From an uncultured Verrucomicrobia subdivision 3 bacterium (GTDB lineage Bacteria > Verrucomicrobiota > Verrucomicrobiia > Limisphaerales > UBA11358), in NCBI GenBank assembly GCA_903888765.1, contig CAISVF010000288.1, positions 1-43,865 of the forward strand: DNA of 43,865 nt, written 5' to 3'. The position numbers were made by a program, and so were the translations under genes. Positions 1 to 9,223 of the stretch are shown here, piece after piece (position 1 is the first letter of the stretch; every line of letters begins with the position of its first letter). The notes below the pieces were generated by a model, which was not told the origin of the DNA, ran no database searches, and worked only from the letters and a program-made list of their open reading frames with translations.

Positions 1-463
1 AACCACCCCCGCGCATCACCACGCCCAAAAATCAACTGATTCCAAGTTGATGTAGTGGCGACCTTTGCCCCAGCCACCCGCAAAACCCCAACAAAATCAC
101 CCCTCCCTTTCCGCCGCTTGTCCCAGTGGCGGAAGTCGGGCTATACTCGTCCGAGAATGGCCAACCGGGTGACGACACGACATTTTTTGTTGCCGGTCTC
201 CTCCTTAAACGCGATGGCTGCATAGAGAAAGTGGCATTGGCGGATATTTGCCGGCAACGGAACTTTTGAGCTGGTGGTGATGGTTCGCAATGCTGGCACG
301 GGGCAATATCTGTCTGCTGCCGCCTTTGGTTTTGATCAAAAGCGGTTATGGTTGTATGCCTCCGCTGCTGACTTGCCAAAAGAGGCCGACCCTATCGCCG
401 CTTTGAAGAAAGCCAGGATGAAAAAGATAATCAGGTCGGCCAACGCCGGAGAACCGGAAACCG
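1..463. other. Left edge, no convincing complete gene
   Basis: No full gene is supported here. A plus-strand frame is open from 226 to 495 and could start at GTG 274 or ATG 280. It would give about 72 residues with a plausible, mildly basic composition. It has no recognisable domain and no clear ribosome binding site, and its 3' end overlaps the better-supported minus-strand membrane protein at 464-637. It may be the degenerate tail of a gene that began further left. A 115-codon antisense frame over 32-379 looks like a shadow. Confidence 0.3.
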
Positions 464-637
464 TTAGTGAAGACCCAACCGTCCGGGTGTATTAAACCAA
501 TAAATGATCAGCAGCATGACCATCAATAACAAAATGACGAGCGTTCCGGCGAAAAACGTAAAGAACCGGACCCGCTTTTCGTGATCCGATAATTTCCGCT
601 TTCCCCAGCGCGAGGAGCTTCTTTGGCTGCTGACCAT
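464..637 (-). CDS. Small single-pass membrane protein, unknown function
   Basis: The product is about 57 residues when started at the internal ATG at 637. That start is preferred because a purine-rich GAGAAAA lies just upstream; the longer frame to 712 adds an unconvincing N-terminus. The first 30 residues are Ser/Arg/Lys-rich. A strongly hydrophobic stretch of about 20 residues follows (FFAGTLVILLLMVMLLIIYW), then a short tail. This is the layout of a small inner-membrane protein with a basic cytoplasmic N-terminus. No family is recognised and the gene is unlinked to an operon. It could still be spurious, but the clean membrane segment argues for a real gene. Confidence 0.45.
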   Translation of the reverse strand: MVSSQRSSSRWGKRKLSDHEKRVRFFTFFAGTLVILLLMVMLLIIYWFNTPGRLGLH

Positions 638-879
638 GATTTTTTCTCGTTGGGTATTTGGCTTTCCCAAAGCAACACCGCCAACCTTCGGCTGGTATCC
701 CATGGAATTCAATGAACGGGACAGAAAGTATTAAAAAGACCCCGGCAAAGCGAAATTTATCACGCACCCTTTTCTGGCTTTTTCAGGGCATGGTTTGCCA
801 GCCCGCCGGGGTTCCGCAAATTTCCGGCTGAATCCTTATTGGTTATCGTGTAGGATATGGGCACTATTTTATTCATCCT

Positions 880-2808
880 ATGCGCATTTTAATCTTGATC
901 GCCTTGATTGTTGCGGGCGGGTTGCGGATTGCCACCGCCGCCGGCCCGATAGTTTTTCTCGAAGCCGAGCAGTTCGCGGATTTCGGCGGCTGGGATCTGG
1001 ATCAGCAATCCATGGAACAGATGGGGTCGCCGTATCTGCTCGCACACGGGCTGGGCGTGCCGGTCCGGGACGCGGTAACCACGGCCCGCTTTCCCGAGCC
1101 CGGCACTTATCATGCATGGGTGCGGACGCGCGATTGGGTTGCGCCGTGGAAAGCCCCGGGAGCACCAGGGAAATTTCAGTTGCTGGTCAACGGCCAGCCG
1201 CTGGCAGCAACCTTTGGGACGCAGAATCCGGCGTGGCATTGGCAGGATGGTGGCGTGGTCCGGGTGGAGCGCGAAGCTACCGTGGCGTTGCATGATTTGA
1301 CAGGCTTCGAAGGCCGCTGTGACGCCATCGTGTTTTCTGCGGATCCGTCATTTACGCCGCCAGAGGAACTGGTCCCGCTGACCGCATTTCGTCGCGCCGC
1401 CCTCGGTTTGGCGGCAGCGCCGGAGGACGGCGGCACGTTTGACCTGGTGGTGGTTGGCGGCGGGATTGCCGGCACCAGTGCGGCGGTTTCGGCGGCGCGT
1501 AATGGATTGAAGGTTGCGCTGGTACAGGATCGCCCGGTCCTGGGCGGCAATGGCAGTTCCGAGGTGCGAGTCTGGCCGGAGGGCTACACCCGGCAAAAGC
1601 CTTTTACCCACATCGGGGACATCGTGGATGAACTAGTCCCACCGAAAGCTCCCGGCACCGGCAACGCCAAGGGCGGCGCGGTTTATGCCGATGCCCGCAA
1701 AACGAATCTGGTGGGAGCCGAACCCCAAATCACCCTTTTGCTCGAACATCGCGTGTTTGCGGTGGAATCCCGCAGTCATCGCCTCACAGCCGTGGTGGCG
1801 CAGCAGGTCCGGACGGCTCGCCGGGTAAGGCTCACGGCCACGCTTTTTGCCGACTGCACGGGCGATGGCACCGTCGGTTTTCTGGGCGGGGCGGATTATG
1901 CCATGACGCGTGAGGAACATCAGGGCTTGAGCAATCTCTGGAATGTGATGGATGCGTCCGACACCAATCAGGTGCTCAAATGCGAGTGCAAAGACAAAAC
2001 CGCTCTGGCGATGGCTTGCGAGTCGGGCAATGTACCCCAACCGTTTCCCCACTGCCCGTGGGCGATTGATTTAAGCGATAAACCTTTTCCCGGTCGCAAC
2101 CATTTCAAAGGCCAGTGGGGTTCCCAGAATCCGTTGCAAAATCTGGGAGGCTGGTTTTGGGAGAGCGGTTTTGACAAAGATCCCATCGCTGACGTGGAGC
2201 AAATCCGGGATTTGAATTTGCGCGCGATGTATGGAGCCTGGGATGCCCTGAAGAACGTGGATCATCTTTATCCCAATCATCGCATCGGCTGGGCGGCGTT
2301 CATTGCTGGCAAACGGGAGTCGCGCCGACTGCTTGGCGATCTCGTGCTGGCGGTGGATGACTTTCGCACAAATCGCGTCTTTGCGGACGGAGCTTTCCCC
2401 TGCTCCTGGCATATTGACCTGCATACTGCGGATCGCAATTTTCAAAAAGGACTGGAAGGCGAAGAATTCATTTCGCGCGCAACGGAAGGCAAGGATTACC
2501 AGTATCACGGTCCGTATTGGGCGCCGTATCGCTGTCTCTATAGCCGGAATATCACGAATCTCTTCATGGCCGGCCGCGACATCAGCGTGACACATGATGC
2601 GCTTGGCCCGGTGCGGGTGATGCGGACCTGTGGCATGATGGGAGAAATCGTGGGCAAAGCCGCATGGATCTGCGTGCGACACCAAACCACGCCGCGCGGG
2701 GTCTATGAAGAGTATCTGCCGCAGCTCCATGAACTGATGAACCAGCCGGGCGCAATGCGGCGCGCCAAGCTGGACGGCCCATTGACCTTGCCCGCCAAGT
2801 CGATTTGA
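880..2808 (+). CDS. Secreted FAD-dependent oxidoreductase (FAD_oxidored family)
   Basis: A 642-residue protein with a signal peptide (residues 1-21, hydrophobic core then ATA-AG). Residues about 22-165 form a beta-rich accessory region of the kind often placed before such enzymes. The FAD-binding Rossmann domain follows, with the dinucleotide motif GGGIAG at about 193-198 and the family-typical GNGSSEVR at about 223-230. The C-terminal part is typical of FAD-dependent oxidoreductases that are numerous in Verrucomicrobiota and Planctomycetota. It acts outside the cytoplasm on an unknown substrate, possibly a carbohydrate or glycan derivative (inference). The next gene on the same strand is a secreted GH16 glycosidase, which suits polysaccharide breakdown. 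The ATG at 880 is chosen because the signal peptide begins there. Confidence 0.85.
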   Translation: MRILILIALIVAGGLRIATAAGPIVFLEAEQFADFGGWDLDQQSMEQMGSPYLLAHGLGVPVRDAVTTARFPEPGTYHAWVRTRDWVAPWKAPGAPGKFQLLVNGQPLAATFGTQNPAWHWQDGGVVRVEREATVALHDLTGFEGRCDAIVFSADPSFTPPEELVPLTAFRRAALGLAAAPEDGGTFDLVVVGGGIAGTSAAVSAARNGLKVALVQDRPVLGGNGSSEVRVWPEGYTRQKPFTHIGDIVDELVPPKAPGTGNAKGGAVYADARKTNLVGAEPQITLLLEHRVFAVESRSHRLTAVVAQQVRTARRVRLTATLFADCTGDGTVGFLGGADYAMTREEHQGLSNLWNVMDASDTNQVLKCECKDKTALAMACESGNVPQPFPHCPWAIDLSDKPFPGRNHFKGQWGSQNPLQNLGGWFWESGFDKDPIADVEQIRDLNLRAMYGAWDALKNVDHLYPNHRIGWAAFIAGKRESRRLLGDLVLAVDDFRTNRVFADGAFPCSWHIDLHTADRNFQKGLEGEEFISRATEGKDYQYHGPYWAPYRCLYSRNITNLFMAGRDISVTHDALGPVRVMRTCGMMGEIVGKAAWICVRHQTTPRGVYEEYLPQLHELMNQPGAMRRAKLDGPLTLPAKSI

Positions 2809-2958
2809 TTAACGCCTGGTAGGATGGCCGGCAGCCACCATGGGCTAGGAACCGACACGATACAATTTGCGAACGGTCTCGTGGAGGTTCAAGCCGGGCA
2901 AAGCGGTGCAGGGAAAAGCGAACGCATTGTTTTTGAAAAGCCACCACCGCCAATTACC

Positions 2959-4053
2959 ATGAAACAACCAGGGTTATGCCGATGGAGTTTCCGGGTCTCC
3001 CAAGGCGGCTTACTGCTTTGGGGCCTCCTCTTTCTGTTTCTAGTGGCCAAGGCAAGTCCGCCGCCGGGTTATAGTCTTATCTGGGCAGATGAATTCAACG
3101 GCACTTCGCTTATTTCCACCAACTGGGGTTACCGCTATTTGGGCCCGCGTAATGATGCGGTTAATGTGACCAATGCCGTGGCGGTTACTAATGGCGCTTT
3201 GGTGATCACCACCTACACAGAGAATGGCACGAACTATACCGGCATGATTGGCACCAGCGGCAAATATGCGCCGCGCTACGGCTATCTGGAGGCGAGCATT
3301 CGCTGGGGCGATGCGCCGGGCGGATGGTCCGCGTTTTGGATGCAGGCTGACACCATGGGCAATGTCGGTAATCCGCACACCAATGGGACAGAGATCGATA
3401 TTGTGGAACACCGTGCCCGCGATTCCAACAACGCCAATATCTCCAACCAGTCCGTAGCGAACCTGCATTGGGATGGTTACGGGGCCAATGAGCAATCGGT
3501 GGGCACCGGGTTGGTCGGCTCCGGTCTGGCCAGCGGGTTCCACACCTATGCCTTGGAATGGACGCCGGCTATCCAGAGATTTTACACCGATGGGGTGGCT
3601 CTGTATTCCGTCACCAATTCCACCGCGCTGGATCCCCTCGCTCCCGCAGTGGCGGTTTCGCAGACAAGCGAATATATCATCTTGAGTTCCGAGGTTCACA
3701 ATGCCAACTGGGCGGGCACCATTCCCACCGGCGGCTATGGATCATTGGCCACCAGCACCACCAAAATGACCGTGGATTATCTGCGGGTGTATCAACTAAC
3801 CGTGCCCGTGGCGCCGGCAAATATTACCGGAACACTATTATCCGGCGGGAAACTGGTCCTCACCGGCACGAATCTCAATGGCGGGCAAAACTTTCACTAT
3901 GTGGTTTTATCCTCCACCAACGCCACGTTGCCCCTGGCCAACTGGAAGTTTCTGTCCACCAATTCATTCAGTCCGGACGGGACATTTCACTATACCAACA
4001 CGCTTGTTTCCACTCTACGGGCAATGTTTTACGAGGTGAAGGCGGTGCCGTGA
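2959..4053 (+). CDS. Secreted glycoside hydrolase family 16 protein
   Basis: About 364 residues from the ATG at 2959, which starts directly at a signal peptide. The frame is open back to 2824, but that extension has no secretion signal. The catalytic jelly-roll begins with SLIWADEFNG. It carries the GH16 active-site signature ExDxxE (E145, D147, E150 from this start), with the nucleophile and acid/base glutamates flanking the helper aspartate. Family members cleave beta-1,3 or mixed-linkage glucans, agar, carrageenan or similar polymers; the sequence alone does not fix the substrate, though the EIDIVE form is common in laminarinases. The last 80 residues form a separate Thr/Ser/Asn-rich beta domain. 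The gene lies 150 bases after the secreted FAD oxidoreductase. Confidence 0.9.
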   Translation: MKQPGLCRWSFRVSQGGLLLWGLLFLFLVAKASPPPGYSLIWADEFNGTSLISTNWGYRYLGPRNDAVNVTNAVAVTNGALVITTYTENGTNYTGMIGTSGKYAPRYGYLEASIRWGDAPGGWSAFWMQADTMGNVGNPHTNGTEIDIVEHRARDSNNANISNQSVANLHWDGYGANEQSVGTGLVGSGLASGFHTYALEWTPAIQRFYTDGVALYSVTNSTALDPLAPAVAVSQTSEYIILSSEVHNANWAGTIPTGGYGSLATSTTKMTVDYLRVYQLTVPVAPANITGTLLSGGKLVLTGTNLNGGQNFHYVVLSSTNATLPLANWKFLSTNSFSPDGTFHYTNTLVSTLRAMFYEVKAVP

Positions 4054-4316
4054 ATCATCACCGCATTGCCGATTCAGTACTTTCTCCAGAAAACCGCATC
4101 AAAATAATTCGCCGGTAAACCTTACAGCAGCCAACGTGAAGAGATCAGAGCCTTTAAAAAGCGGCGGAGGGCCGTATTAGTCCAAGACGCTGGCGCGTTG
4201 ACCGATGGCCTCCGAACCGCGCGAAGCTTCTGGGATTGCGTCAACCCGCTGGCGCTTTGGCCGACGGAATGGCGACCGGGAGACCGCGTCTGGCAAGTTC
4301 CCCGGCCGGTCCCCGG
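4054..4316. repeat. Intergenic region holding a probable degenerate dispersed repeat
   Basis: Convergent spacer between the GH16 gene and transketolase. From about 4156 to 4260 the sequence starts with AAAAAGCGGCGGAGGGC and ends with CTGGCGCTTTGG, so its ends are imperfectly inverted (AAAGCGGCGG against AAAGCGCCAG). The arrangement resembles palindromic, GC-rich dispersed elements that lie between genes in verrucomicrobial genomes. That resemblance is from memory and not computed. Open frames across it are read-throughs of the element. No rho-independent terminator with a clear T-run was seen. Confidence 0.35.
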
Positions 4317-6389
4317 TTATTTTCCCAGCAGCGTCAGCGCGGCGTCGGCCATTTCCGGAGCCGTGAGACCGTGCCGGATATAAAGTTCCTCCGCCAGATA
4401 GGCGCTCTGCCCAAACTCGCCGCGAATGCCCATTGATTTTACCGAGTGTGCGATGCCGGCACGGGACAGCGTGTGTGACACCTGCGCGCCCATGCCGCCG
4501 ATGATCTGGTGATCTTCGATGGTCACCACTTTGCCGCCGCAGTTTTTCACCGCCGCGCCAATGGTCGCGAGATCCACCTGGTTCACGAACGGATTATTGA
4601 TGACGGTAGCCCGGACGCCTTTCGCCGCCAGCAGCTTGCCGGCTTCGATCGCTTGGTTCACCAGCACGCCGCAGCCAATGAGCACCACGTCGCTGCCTTC
4701 GGCTAGCAATTGCGCCTTGCCCCACGGAAATTGCGCCCCACTGATCCACGTTAGCGGATAATTTTCACGTCCCACGAAGAAGAGGTAATTTTCGCCGTCC
4801 TGGCCCGCCGCGCGGTCGGCGGCATATTTTTTGATGGCCTGGTACATCAGCGATTCCGCCTCGTCCGGGCAACTTGGCGCGATGACGCAGGTATGCGGAA
4901 TGGCCGAGACGGCTGCGAAAAAGGTCGTTGCCTGATGGCTCGCGCCATCCGCCGCGTCTTGAAAGCCGACGTGCGAGAACAGGGCGATGACCGGAGCCTG
5001 TGAGAGCGCGGCCATGGTCAAAGGCAGATTCCCTTTCGTCACCCCGAATTGACCGAAAGTATCCACAATCGGAATGAAGCCCGATTTTGCAAAGCCCGCG
5101 CCGACGCTGATCATGTTGGCTTCGGCGATGCCGACTTCAACCCAGCGATCGGGAAAACTTTTTTGGAACAGGCTGATGCCGGTCGAGCCTTGCACGTCGG
5201 ACGAAATGGAATACACCGGCAAGCCTTCCTGCGCCGCGCGCACGACGGCTTTCGCCAGGCCGGCCTGCACTTTGTCCGTTTTCGGTTTGACCGGAGCCCC
5301 GGCCCCGGCAGCGGTGGCCCTGGCTTGCTTCGCCGCCGCTTTTTGTTCCCACTCCGAGCGCAGGGTTTTTGCCCAATGGGCAAATTCCTCCGGCGCCTCG
5401 CCGCCCCAGATTTCGTTTACGAACTCCATGATCTTTTCGCCATTGGCCAGCGGGAAGCCGTGGCCGCCGGACGCGCTTTCCATCGTGGCTTTCACGCCGA
5501 AACCTTTGATGGTTTTCACCTGAACACACACCGGCCTGGCCGGATTTGCCTTTGCTTCGGCGATGGCTTTATCAATGGCTTGATACACTTTTTCCAGATG
5601 GTGGCCTTCGGGCACGTTCATGATGTTCCAACCGAGCGCGCTGTGGCTGGCGAACGACGGCCCCATGCTGAAGGCATCTTTGCCGATGCGGCCGGAAAGC
5701 TTGGTGTCGTTGTCTGAAATCACGACGACGAAGGGATTCATGCGGCCTTTGAGCGCCAGGCCGGGAATCGCCGCGAACGCTTCCTTGGCTTCGCCTTCCA
5801 TGCTCGCGCCGTCCGACACGGTGATGAGGGTCACGCGGTCGTTCCCGGCAATTTTGTCCGCCATCGCCAGGCCCTGCGCCTGCGGCAGCGTCGAGCCGAG
5901 CGGGCCGTTGCTCAGCAGCACGCCTTCGGGATTCAGATGCGATTCGCCGTGGCCGGTGAGTTTGCTCTTAATACTGCGAAAACCCTTCAAATCCTCAAAC
6001 GTCAGGCTGTCGAAACCGTAGAGGGCGCGCAAGGCATAGACGCCGTTTTCCGCATGGCCGGCGTCGTTGACAAAATGAAAAGCCTCGTGCCATGGGCGTC
6101 CTTGCGTGGCAAACATAATGCCGTGGATCGCGGACATGATTTCGGCAAACCCGGCCGGGCCGCCCCAGTGGCAGGCGGCGCCGCCGTTGACGGCGTGAAG
6201 ATTCATCAACGCTATGAGCGCGCGGCTGGCGCGCGGATCGGCAAGCGTGACTTCCGCGCCGCCGGCATTTCTCACCCGCACCGGATATCGGGGCGCGGCT
6301 TTGGGCGTGGGCGCGAGTTTGGAGGTAAGTTTGAGCGGCGCCAGCGGCGGCGCTGCGACTGGTTTTACGACAGAGGTGTCAGCAGCCAT
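4317..6389 (-). CDS. Transketolase
   Basis: A 690-residue thiamine-diphosphate enzyme close to the usual transketolase length. The N-terminal TPP domain has the cofactor motif as SDG (about 192-194) followed by DND (226-228). The pyrimidine-binding domain contains the VGIAEANM segment with the catalytic glutamate, and a C-terminal domain follows. It moves two-carbon ketol units between sugar phosphates in the cytoplasm (pentose phosphate pathway). The first 35 residues are a low-complexity Ala/Pro/Lys leader not needed for catalysis. The canonical GDG is SDG here, a common variation in transketolase-like proteins, so a transketolase-like role on another substrate cannot be excluded. The gene stands alone, convergent with the GH16 gene. 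Confidence 0.88.
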   Translation of the reverse strand: MAADTSVVKPVAAPPLAPLKLTSKLAPTPKAAPRYPVRVRNAGGAEVTLADPRASRALIALMNLHAVNGGAACHWGGPAGFAEIMSAIHGIMFATQGRPWHEAFHFVNDAGHAENGVYALRALYGFDSLTFEDLKGFRSIKSKLTGHGESHLNPEGVLLSNGPLGSTLPQAQGLAMADKIAGNDRVTLITVSDGASMEGEAKEAFAAIPGLALKGRMNPFVVVISDNDTKLSGRIGKDAFSMGPSFASHSALGWNIMNVPEGHHLEKVYQAIDKAIAEAKANPARPVCVQVKTIKGFGVKATMESASGGHGFPLANGEKIMEFVNEIWGGEAPEEFAHWAKTLRSEWEQKAAAKQARATAAGAGAPVKPKTDKVQAGLAKAVVRAAQEGLPVYSISSDVQGSTGISLFQKSFPDRWVEVGIAEANMISVGAGFAKSGFIPIVDTFGQFGVTKGNLPLTMAALSQAPVIALFSHVGFQDAADGASHQATTFFAAVSAIPHTCVIAPSCPDEAESLMYQAIKKYAADRAAGQDGENYLFFVGRENYPLTWISGAQFPWGKAQLLAEGSDVVLIGCGVLVNQAIEAGKLLAAKGVRATVINNPFVNQVDLATIGAAVKNCGGKVVTIEDHQIIGGMGAQVSHTLSRAGIAHSVKSMGIRGEFGQSAYLAEELYIRHGLTAPEMADAALTLLGK

Positions 6390-6618
6390 GATTTGTTAAT
6401 AATGTTAAGGAATTAACATTAATTTAAATGCCGCCGCTGGAAAAGAGGGAAAATTTTGAAATTTATGCAATTCATTCATCAGGCCTGTGGCGCTGGAGGT
6501 GGGCGACGCCGATCTCAGCCCCTCTGCGCAGTTCTTACGCCATGGAACGGGCCGCCCCACCACCGCCCTGCCGGATGCGCCGCCTACCCTGCGGAAGGCA
6601 AAGCATTCCCGTTCTGGA
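6390..6618. other. Spacer between transketolase and the BON-protein gene
   Basis: No gene is supported. AT-rich sequence just upstream of transketolase (about 6390-6430, with several TTAA runs) is the likely promoter area for that minus-strand gene, but no single -35/-10 pair is convincing. Overlapping plus-strand frames in 6428-6828 lack recognisable protein features. Confidence 0.4.
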
Positions 6619-7059
6619 TCAATGCCCCACCACCGGTCTTTTGCTCTGTGTCGAGGGCAGGGTAATGCCCCGATCATCTTTTACCTGCTTCACGCCGCGA
6701 AGCAGCCAAAGTGCATTGACCACGTGCTGTTGTTCGATTGCGTCCGCCAACGTGTTACCCACCGTAACCACCCCATTATGAACCGAGAGGTTCAGGCTGT
6801 GGTGGATGCTCGGGTCCGTCATGAGTAATTTGAAAATCTCATTATTAATGACAATGTCCGCTGCCTGATGCTGGGGAATATGCGTCACCATCGGTGGTAC
6901 CAGATTAGTTTCAGTAGCGGTGCCGGTCGGCCTATTTGGTTCGGCAGCGTAGCTGGTGGCGGCGGCGAACGCCAGTACGAGGCCAAGAATTACTTGGCAT
7001 CCGGTGTTGTTGGTGATCAAGTTGCTCTCTTTGCTGGCTGGCTTATTTTTATTTTTCAT
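6619..7059 (-). CDS. Periplasmic BON-domain protein
   Basis: A 146-residue protein. A basic start (KNKNKPASKES) leads to a hydrophobic segment (VILGLVLAFAAATSYA) ending in AxA, which fits a signal peptide cleaved near residue 39. After a short linker, residues about 68-130 form a BON fold: a helix, then the strand motif LSVHNGVVTVGNTL, and ending in a V-K-Q-V-K-D strand. BON proteins such as OsmY associate with phospholipid or the periplasm and are often stress-induced. Here only one BON copy is present, and the C-terminal 15 residues are basic. The gene is transcribed away from the glycosyltransferase to its right. Confidence 0.75.
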   Translation of the reverse strand: MKNKNKPASKESNLITNNTGCQVILGLVLAFAAATSYAAEPNRPTGTATETNLVPPMVTHIPQHQAADIVINNEIFKLLMTDPSIHHSLNLSVHNGVVTVGNTLADAIEQQHVVNALWLLRGVKQVKDDRGITLPSTQSKRPVVGH

Positions 7060-7232
7060 GCTGCCAGAGTAGGCTGAGGCAATGGGTCTTTGCCATGGGG
7101 TGAAACCCGGTGAGGTGTATTACAGCGGTCTGATTGGTGGATTAAGAAGTTCCGGCACCATTTAAGAAATCAAAAGTGTCACCAAACTGTCATTTGCTTC
7201 CAGCCGGCGATCAGTGGACAATGGGCCGCGAC

Positions 7233-8350
7233 ATGGCGCGCATTCTTTATAGCTGTTGTGGAGAAGGCCAGGGACATTCATCGCGCGTGCTTACCATCAC
7301 GCGGGCGCTCACCTGGCTCGGGCATGAAGTGAAAATCCTTGCCAGCCACAAGGCCTTCAAGGTGTTGCAGACGCGCCTGCCGGACGTGCAGCAAATCCCC
7401 GGGTTCACGTTTGTTTATCATAACAACCGTGTGGAACTGCTCGCCAGCTTTTGGGCCAACCTGCCGCTGGTCCGCCAACGGCGCGGGGTCATTCGCGAGA
7501 TCGTGAAGTTGATCGAAGATTGGCAGCCGCACCTGGCCATCACGGACTTTGAGCCATTCCTGCCCCGAGCCGCCGAATTGACCCACCTGCGCTGCATCAG
7601 TCTGGATCATCAGGGCGTGATCCCCTTCGCGCGCCCCGCGTTGTCGTTGGACCAGTTGGTTTCCGCGCAGGCCGCGCGCTCGGTCGTCTGGCTGACCGAT
7701 TATCACACGGAGGCGCATTTTGCCACGTCGTTTTATTACCCACCTCTGCCACCCGGCACGAACGTGGAATTCTTCCCGCCCATCCTCCGCCAGAAAGTTT
7801 TGGACATCGCCCGCGCGATGACGGTCATGTGGTGGTCTATCAGACCAGCAGCTCGTTTACCCGGCTGCCGGAACTGCTCCACCAACTGCCGTTTCACTTC
7901 AAGGTGTTCGCGTATGAAGAACGCGACGGCCGGGACGGTAACATCAGTTATTATCCGCGAGCGGACGAGCGATTCATCGAGGAAGTTGGCGGCGCGGCTT
8001 GGGTGTTGACCAACGGCGGCTATACTTTGATGAGCGAGTCGCTGTATCTGGGCAAACCTGTGTTCTCGCTGCCAGTCGCGTGGCAGTTCGAGCAGTGGCT
8101 CAATGCGCGCTATCTCGAGGACCTTGGGTACGGGCTGATGTGCGATGACCTGCAGGATTTCCCGGTGAAAATGCAGGACTTCCTGGGCCGGCTCAGCCGG
8201 TATCGCGAAAACATTGCCCGCGAGAACTTTTTCGGCAACGAGCGGGCGCTGGCGCGCGTCCTTGCCTTTTTGCCGGCAGCGCAACCGTCGGCGACTCAAA
8301 CTGCCGAGGTCGGTTTGGCCGTCGGCACAACCAGAAAATCACCCCTCTGA
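7233..8350 (+). pseudogene. Glycosyltransferase of the MJ1255 type, broken by one frameshift
   Basis: Two adjacent frames make one protein of about 370 residues. The first (from ATG 7233, or ATG 7221) begins MARILYSCCGEGQGHSSR, the signature of the MJ1255/VC2487 group of UDP-glycosyltransferase-like proteins. It loses sense near 7815. The second frame resumes with DDGHVVVYQTSSSF and carries the C-terminal donor-binding part, including VLTNGGYTLMSESLYLGKP. The switch is a one-base loss in the GCGCG-ATGACGG context at about 7814-7825. Both halves are otherwise intact, so this is either a very recent mutation or a sequencing/assembly error. If functional it would act in the cytoplasm on a nucleotide-sugar. 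No operon partner is visible. Confidence 0.8.
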
Positions 8351-8446
8351 TGCAATAGAGCATTGACAGATAATATGTCCCCTGAGGTTGGCATTACGAC
8401 CCTCGAGAATTTATGTGAATGCGCTAACTCCGATTGAACTGCCGCC

Positions 8447-9001
8447 TCACAGGGCAGTTTCCGCCAGTAATTTCTGAACCACGGCTTCAACGTGTTGGGG
8501 TTGCAAACCGAGCGCGCGGACCTTACCGGTGCGGTCCATGACGGCATAGGTGGGATAATAATGCACCGCCCAGGCGCTCTCGGACTTCAGTTCCGCATCG
8601 CGGGCAGCCGGGTATTCCATGTGGTGGCTCCTGGAGTTGGTATCAAAATTTTCCTGCCCGCGCTTGCTCGTGCAGACGCCGATGAGCACCAATCCCCTAG
8701 GCTGATACTTTTTGAGCAATTCGTTGTTATGGGGAATGGCCGCCATGCAGGGACCGCACCAGGTGGCATAAAAATCCACAACGACGACTTTGCCCTTCAA
8801 GTCGGCAGGCTTGATTTCACCATTGATCCATCCGGTGACTTCCAGCGCCGGCATCGGTTTGCCTTCCAAGGTGGCATGGCTGACGCGATTCTCTGGTTTG
8901 CTGTCCCAAGTCCAGCTGTCGGGAAATTCACCGGCGGAAGCGGACAGCGTGCCCCAGATCAGTGAACCCAAGGCGATAAACCGTATTTTCTTTGCGCTCA
9001 T
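8447..9001 (-). CDS. TlpA-like secreted thioredoxin-fold protein
   Basis: A 184-residue protein with a signal peptide (residues 1-23, ending SASA-GE). The thioredoxin fold has a redox-active WCGPC motif (C82, C85), preceded by the typical strand KVVVVDFYAT. A later cis-proline segment HYYPTYAVMD is also present. The family (TlpA/ResA/AhpC-TSA) works in the periplasm, reducing or transferring disulfides, for example in cytochrome c maturation. Its own substrate is unknown here. It is divergent from the alcohol dehydrogenase at 9224, with 222 bases between, and convergent with the broken glycosyltransferase. Confidence 0.85.
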   Translation of the reverse strand: MSAKKIRFIALGSLIWGTLSASAGEFPDSWTWDSKPENRVSHATLEGKPMPALEVTGWINGEIKPADLKGKVVVVDFYATWCGPCMAAIPHNNELLKKYQPRGLVLIGVCTSKRGQENFDTNSRSHHMEYPAARDAELKSESAWAVHYYPTYAVMDRTGKVRALGLQPQHVEAVVQKLLAETAL

Positions 9002-9223
9002 GTGCTTGGATTACCAAAACCAGCGCCGGCTGACAACGGTGAATCTCTCCGCCGGGCGGCGAAAAGAAGGACCATCGGAATCAAGGCTGATCCCTATTCA
9101 GGTCTGGTGGGCAGCAACTGATACACATTTTTTACCAATTCCGCCAACGGTGAAACAAAACTGCGGGCGACAGTCGGGCGCAGATGTGTTAGTCTCCTAT
9201 CCATATTTAAAAATTCGCCATTT

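Noticed and set aside
492-767. A 91-codon minus-strand frame overlapping the small membrane protein
   Set aside because: It is in a different frame from the hydrophobic protein and has no recognisable features, so it is treated as a shadow.
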